Origin: JAHEFT01 sp964443145
GTDB lineage: Bacteria; Pseudomonadota; Gammaproteobacteria; Xanthomonadales; SZUA-36
DNA: 64,000 bases
Reading direction: 5' to 3'
NCBI GenBank assembly: GCA_964443145.1
Contig: CAYUBS010000001.1
Location: 1 to 64,000 of the forward strand
The notes beneath the pieces are model-generated. The model worked only from the letters and a program-made list of their open reading frames with translations. It was not told where the DNA came from and searched no databases. Shown here piece by piece: positions 60,557-64,000 of the stretch; positions within the stretch are counted from its first letter, which is position 1, and each line of letters opens with the position of its first letter. The position numbers and the translations under genes were made by a program.

Positions 60557-61041
60557 GGTCTTACCTCTGCCAGCTGCTCACGCAACTGTTTTCTAGCACG
60601 GTGCAGGTAGGTTTTTACCTGCGGCATGTTCAGATCCAGTACAGCCGCGACTTCCTCGTAGCTGTGTTGGTGTATGTCGCGCAGCACCACCAGCGATCGG
60701 TAGGGCTCTTTCAGCCCGTTAATGGTGCGCTTGAGCCGGGCACCCAACTCCTTCTGGTGCGTGCCCTGCATTGGTCCAGGGGTCGTGTCCGGTTGATGCC
60801 ATTCCTGCAGTTCTTCCGTCGGACGCCTGCGGCGCAACCGGTCCAGGCAGCCGTTGCGGGTCACCCGCATCAGCCAGGGCCTGATCTTGTCAGGATCGAT
60901 CGAGTCCCGATGATTCCAGAGCTTCACGAAAGCCTCCTGACAAGCATCTTCCGCCTCCGCCGCATCCTTGAGGATGTACCTGGCCAGCGTCCATGCCTGG
61001 TTCTGGTATTCATCAACCCATCTGCGGAATTCTCTGCTCAT
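60553..61041 (-). CDS. ECF-type RNA polymerase sigma factor
   Basis: 162 residues containing sigma region 2 (ARYILKDAAEAEDACQEAFV through RPWLMRVTRNGCLDRLRRR) and region 4 (LKEPYRSLVVLRDIHQHSYE, then VAAVLDLNMPQVKTYLHRAR, the DNA-binding helix-turn-helix). Region 3 is missing, as in all ECF factors. First gene of a four-gene unit with an anti-sigma-like gene and two DUF4252 genes. I could not identify a shared -35 GGAAC-like promoter in front of it. Confidence 0.92.
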   Translation of the reverse strand: MSREFRRWVDEYQNQAWTLARYILKDAAEAEDACQEAFVKLWNHRDSIDPDKIRPWLMRVTRNGCLDRLRRRRPTEELQEWHQPDTTPGPMQGTHQKELGARLKRTINGLKEPYRSLVVLRDIHQHSYEEVAAVLDLNMPQVKTYLHRARKQLREQLAEVRP

Positions 61042-61100
61042 CTCATCAGCATAAACGCAGCCCGGGCAAAAAAGTTACAAGGCGATTGAAGTAAGATGTA

Positions 61101-61445
61101 ATGGTGATGAGCACAACACTCTACAAAAACAGCCTGCTGGCGCTAAAAAAGACCCTGGTCCGGGCTCAGGAAACCGGAGACCTGGCGGAAGAGACAGTGG
61201 AGTTGGACCAGGCTCGTGTCGGCCGCCTGTCACGGATGGACGCGATGCAGGCACAGGCAATGTCAAAAGAAACCGGCCGGCTACGACGCCAGAAGTTACT
61301 GCAAATCGAAGCGGCACTGCAGCGTATAGAAATTGATGACTACGGTTACTGCGGGGAGTGTGGAGAGGAAATTGTGGCGGGACGGCTGGAAGCAGACCCC
61401 ACCGCTCTTTTCTGTATTCAGTGTGCCTCGGCCCTGGAACGGTAG
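61101..61445 (+). CDS. DksA/TraR-family C4 zinc-finger protein
   Basis: 114 residues. An N-terminal coiled-coil region (LYKNSLLALKKTLVRAQETG, RQKLLQIEAALQRIEIDDYG) and a C-terminal four-cysteine finger CGECG and CIQC, as in TraR/DksA proteins that bind RNA polymerase secondary channel. The acidic DksA tip DxxDxA is replaced by ELDQARVGRL near residue 37, where an Asp-Gln-Ala is retained. Two in-frame ATGs (61101, 61107) are possible; both lack a good Shine-Dalgarno sequence. Divergent from the ECF gene. Confidence 0.85.
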   Translation: MVMSTTLYKNSLLALKKTLVRAQETGDLAEETVELDQARVGRLSRMDAMQAQAMSKETGRLRRQKLLQIEAALQRIEIDDYGYCGECGEEIVAGRLEADPTALFCIQCASALER

Positions 61446-61459
61446 GACGCCAGCCGTGC

Positions 61460-63460
61460 TTAGCTGAACATCTCGCGCAGTTTGTCCAGGTGAGTACTGG
61501 CCCGCTCTTTTGAGCGTTCATTGTCTCGTTCAACGTCCTCACCGCGCCACTCGACAAGTTCGGGCGGAAGCTCATCCAGGAAGCGACTGGGCTCGCATTT
61601 CACCAACTCGCCATAACGGCGTCGGCGGCGGGCATAACTCAGAGTCAGGGACTCTCTGGCCCGGGTCAGCCCCACATACATGAGTCTGCGCTCCTCCTCT
61701 TCACCGCTCTCTTCCAGGCTGTTGCGGTGCGGCAGCAAATCTTCTTCGACACCCGCCATGAACACGTGTGGAAACTCCAGCCCCTTGGAGCCATGCAACG
61801 TCATCAACCGTACTTCCTGTTCCGGTTCCTTGTCCTGGTCAAGGCTGGTCAGCAGGGACAGCCTGCCCATCAGGTCCACCAGGCCATCCTCGGGGCGGTC
61901 GTCACGCAAACGCGACAACCAGGCCAGTAGTTCACGCGTGTTCTCGATCCGCCGTTCTGTCAGCACTGTGTTGTCGGACTGGTCGCGAATCCACTGCTCG
62001 TAACCGATTTTCTTGATCAGATCAGCGGCCGCATCGATCGGGTTGGCGCGCTCTCCCCGGTCACCGGTTTCAATGATCAGCCGGCAGAACTGGCGCAGGC
62101 TTTCAGCCGTGCGCGGCCTCAGTCCGGCCTGAACCTCGGGCTGCTGGGCAGCCTCGAGGAGGCTGATGTGTTTCAAGCCGGCGTGCTGGGCGATGATTCC
62201 CCTGGAGGTCACCCCGATGTCCCGCCGCGGCGTGTTCACTATGCGCAAGAACGCCGTGTTGTCATCCGGATTAATGGCCAGGCGCAGGTAACACATCAGG
62301 TCCTTGACCTCTGTGCGCTCGAAAAAAGAGGTGCCACCGGAAAGGTGGTACGGAATCTGATGCTCCCGCAAAGCCTGCTCCAGCACCCTGGACTGGTGGT
62401 TGCCGCGATACAAAACGGCGAAATCACCCCACTGGGCACGGGTCGTGTACTGTCGATGCAGGATTTCAGCAGCGATCATGCCCGCTTCCTCCAGTTCATT
62501 CTCACAGGGCATCACGCGAATGGGGTCGCCTTCGTGCAAAGCGCTCCATAACCGTTTCTCGATATCGTGCGGGTTATTGGCAATCAACGCGTTGGCGGCT
62601 TTGAGCACCGTGCCGCAGGAGCGGTAGTTCTGTTCCAGTTTAACGATGTGCAGTTTGGGAAAGTCCGAGGCCAGTTGCTGTAGATTTTCCGGCTGTGCAC
62701 CGCGCCATCCATAAATCGACTGATCGTCATCACCCACCGCCGTCAGGCGCCCTTCCGGTCCGGCCAGCAGGCGCAGCATCTGGTATTGGGTCTCATTGGT
62801 GTCCTGGTACTCATCCACCAGCAGGTAGCGGATTTGCTGCTGCCACTTCAGGCGGGTTTCTTCGTCACGCAAGGCCCTGAGCGACTGCAGGATCAAGTCG
62901 TCGAAATCCACCGCGTTGAGGTTGCGCAGGTGTTCCTCATACCGCTGGTAAAGGCCCAAAATAGCCGCTTCACCGCCGCTGCTGAATTCGGTATCTACCT
63001 CACTGGCTGCCAAAGCACGGTTCTTCCATCTGGAAACCTGTGCCCGGGCCAGCTTTACCCGTTCGGGCGAGGTACCCTCTGGCAGAAGATCACGGACCAC
63101 GGTCTGGCTATCGGTCTCATCCAGAATGCTGATACCGGGCCGATAACCCAACAGCTCATGGTGGTCCCGTAGGATTTTCCAGCCCAGCGAATGAAACGTT
63201 GAGACCGTTATTTCAGCTGCTTTTTCTTTACCGAGGCGCTTGCCGAGGCGCTCCTTCATCTCGCGGGCCGCTTTGTTGGTGAAGGTTATCGCCGCCACGC
63301 GGGCAGACGGCAACCCCCTGCCCTGCACCAGGTGTACGATTTTTTCGATGATGACACGCGTCTTCCCGCTGCCGGCGCCGGCGACAACCAACAGGGGGCC
63401 CTTCGTGTACTGCACGGCGGCTTTTTGCTGCGGGTTGAGTTGAATGGTGGAGGGTGGCAT
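61460..63460 (-). CDS. rep: ATP-dependent DNA helicase Rep
   Basis: Superfamily 1A 3'-5' helicase that clears replication forks. The 666 residues from the ATG at 63460 (E. coli Rep 673) begin LNPQQKAAV, then motif I VVAGAGSGKTR, Ia ITFTNKAA, II LLVDEYQDTN, III AVGDDDQSIYGWRGA, IV LEQNYRS, V LMTLHGSKGLEF and VI YVGLTRAR. An in-frame extension to 63544 would run over the groES promoter and is rejected. Convergent with the DksA-like gene. Confidence 0.95.
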   Translation of the reverse strand: MPPSTIQLNPQQKAAVQYTKGPLLVVAGAGSGKTRVIIEKIVHLVQGRGLPSARVAAITFTNKAAREMKERLGKRLGKEKAAEITVSTFHSLGWKILRDHHELLGYRPGISILDETDSQTVVRDLLPEGTSPERVKLARAQVSRWKNRALAASEVDTEFSSGGEAAILGLYQRYEEHLRNLNAVDFDDLILQSLRALRDEETRLKWQQQIRYLLVDEYQDTNETQYQMLRLLAGPEGRLTAVGDDDQSIYGWRGAQPENLQQLASDFPKLHIVKLEQNYRSCGTVLKAANALIANNPHDIEKRLWSALHEGDPIRVMPCENELEEAGMIAAEILHRQYTTRAQWGDFAVLYRGNHQSRVLEQALREHQIPYHLSGGTSFFERTEVKDLMCYLRLAINPDDNTAFLRIVNTPRRDIGVTSRGIIAQHAGLKHISLLEAAQQPEVQAGLRPRTAESLRQFCRLIIETGDRGERANPIDAAADLIKKIGYEQWIRDQSDNTVLTERRIENTRELLAWLSRLRDDRPEDGLVDLMGRLSLLTSLDQDKEPEQEVRLMTLHGSKGLEFPHVFMAGVEEDLLPHRNSLEESGEEEERRLMYVGLTRARESLTLSYARRRRRYGELVKCEPSRFLDELPPELVEWRGEDVERDNERSKERASTHLDKLREMFS

Positions 63461-63518
63461 GAGGCCGCAAATTCTACAGGATCCCGCTAACCCGCCGGAG
63501 CAAATTTTACCCTCATAC

Positions 63519-63544
63519 CTTGAAATGAAAACTCGCAACCCCAT
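63519..63544 (+). promoter_or_regulatory. RpoH (sigma-32) heat-shock promoter of groESL
   Basis: CTTGAAA (63519-63525), 13-base spacer, CCCCAT (63539-63544): an exact match to the E. coli sigma-32 consensus. The transcript would begin near 63551, leaving a 115-base leader before groES. No CIRCE inverted repeat is visible, so control is by RpoH rather than HrcA. Confidence 0.93.
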
Positions 63545-63665
63545 CTGGAGCGACAGTGTGTAATAAAGGCGTTTTGCCGGGTTGCAGACATTAAGTGTTG
63601 CAGGAGGGCATAGCCCGCCCGCTTAACCATTCAAACAACTAGTAATAATTTTAGGAGATTCTGAA

Positions 63666-63956
63666 ATGAAACTTCGTCCTTTGCATGACCGCGTCATCGT
63701 AAAACGCGTAGAGGAAGAAAAGCTGTCCGCCGGTGGAATCGTGATTCCCGACAACGCAGCAGAAAAACCCATCCGTGGTGAAGTCCTGGCCGTTGGTAAC
63801 GGCAAAGTACTCGACAACGGCGAGCAACGTGGGCTGGATGTAAAAACCGGCGATATGGTTCTGTTCGGTAAGTATGCAGGCACTGAAGTCAAAGTGGATG
63901 GCGACGAGCTTCTCGTCATGCGCGAAGACGACATCATGGCCATCATCGAAGGCTAA
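63666..63956 (+). CDS. groES: co-chaperonin GroES
   Basis: 10-kDa lid of the GroEL chaperonin. 96 residues, the E. coli length of 97. The mobile loop is KLSAGGIVIPDNAAEKPIRG (20-39), and the roof hairpin and core (LHDRVIVKR, GDMVLFGKYAGTEVKVDG) are canonical. TAGGAG lies 6-8 bases before the ATG. groEL follows after 41 bases. Confidence 0.98.
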   Translation: MKLRPLHDRVIVKRVEEEKLSAGGIVIPDNAAEKPIRGEVLAVGNGKVLDNGEQRGLDVKTGDMVLFGKYAGTEVKVDGDELLVMREDDIMAIIEG

Positions 63957-63997
63957 ACAGCCTCACGATAATCTAATTTGCAATTGAGGAATAAACA

Positions 63998-64000
63998 ATG
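63998..64000 (+). CDS. groL: start codon of GroEL (partial, rest outside window)
   Basis: Only the ATG is inside the window. It follows GAGGA by eight bases and is 41 bases after the groES stop, exactly where groEL is expected in a groESL operon. Identity is inferred from position. Confidence 0.85.

Noticed and set aside
63461..63544. Longer Rep protein starting at 63544
   Set aside because: The extension crosses the sigma-32 promoter and lacks the helicase N-terminus; LNPQQ follows the ATG at 63460 directly.

Overview
The window is a gene-dense stretch of bacterial chromosome. It has about 68 protein genes, no tRNA or rRNA, no insertion sequence, no CRISPR array, and no gene-free gap above about 210 bases. 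The content is gammaproteobacterial. Signals seen: coaBC-dut-algC next to radC and rpmB-rpmG (an order familiar from pseudomonads), rsmG-parA-parB-atpIBEFHAGDC (an order typical near the chromosome origin), a plant/Xanthomonas-type glutamate-cysteine ligase, a short adenylate kinase without the long LID, and pyrophosphate-dependent phosphofructokinase beside a membrane pyrophosphatase. My inference is a free-living, probably marine gammaproteobacterium near the Xanthomonadales/Chromatiales boundary (Woeseia- or Wenzhouxiangella-like). The species cannot be read from the sequence.

Layout. 1-1205 (minus): pyrBI, aspartate carbamoyltransferase, with pyrI cut by the window edge. 1263-8784 (minus): complete F-type ATP synthase operon with terminator, a U-rich leader before atpE, and an enlarged subunit a. 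8792-11808 (minus): parB, parA, rsmG and a lipoprotein. 11855-19046 (minus): six-gene oligopeptide ABC transporter with two tandem binding proteins. 19197-27351: gshA (plus), then algC-dut-coaBC (minus), radC, rpmB, rpmG and mutM (plus). 27378-34869 (minus): cyanophycin locus with isoaspartyl dipeptidase, cyanophycinase, cyanophycin synthetase and a second Mur-ligase protein lacking the ATP-grasp half, followed by tdk and a small membrane protein. 34959-42579: ppa (plus), then minus-strand prmA/acyltransferase, aroQ-accB-accC and dsbD-tlpA. 42784-45628 (plus): translationally coupled flavin-reductase-like, M20 peptidase and DUF1611 genes. 45794-49933: hppA (plus), pfp (minus), adk (plus). 49947-57030: mpl, a LON-domain protein, a DedA-PAP2-LssY fusion, an SDR, hemL, rubredoxin, PspC. 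56991-61041: cpdA, several small DUF proteins, and an ECF sigma factor operon with two DUF4252 proteins. 61101-64000: DksA-like protein, rep helicase, and groES-groEL behind a textbook RpoH promoter.

How it fits together. The window holds a nitrogen/carbon storage cycle (cyanophycin made by CphA, cut to beta-Asp-Arg by CphB, split to Asp and Arg by IadA) and a pyrophosphate economy (soluble Ppa, K+-dependent ion-pumping HppA, PPi-dependent Pfp), next to the ATP synthase that shares the ion gradient. The best candidates for something new are the ATP-grasp-less Mur ligase of the cyanophycin operon, the extra membrane hairpin in ATP synthase subunit a, the PAP2 domain stripped of its catalytic residues, the IadA with Glu in place of the bridging Lys, the AlgC enzyme with an extracytoplasmic sensor-like front end, and the ECF/DUF4252 operon.
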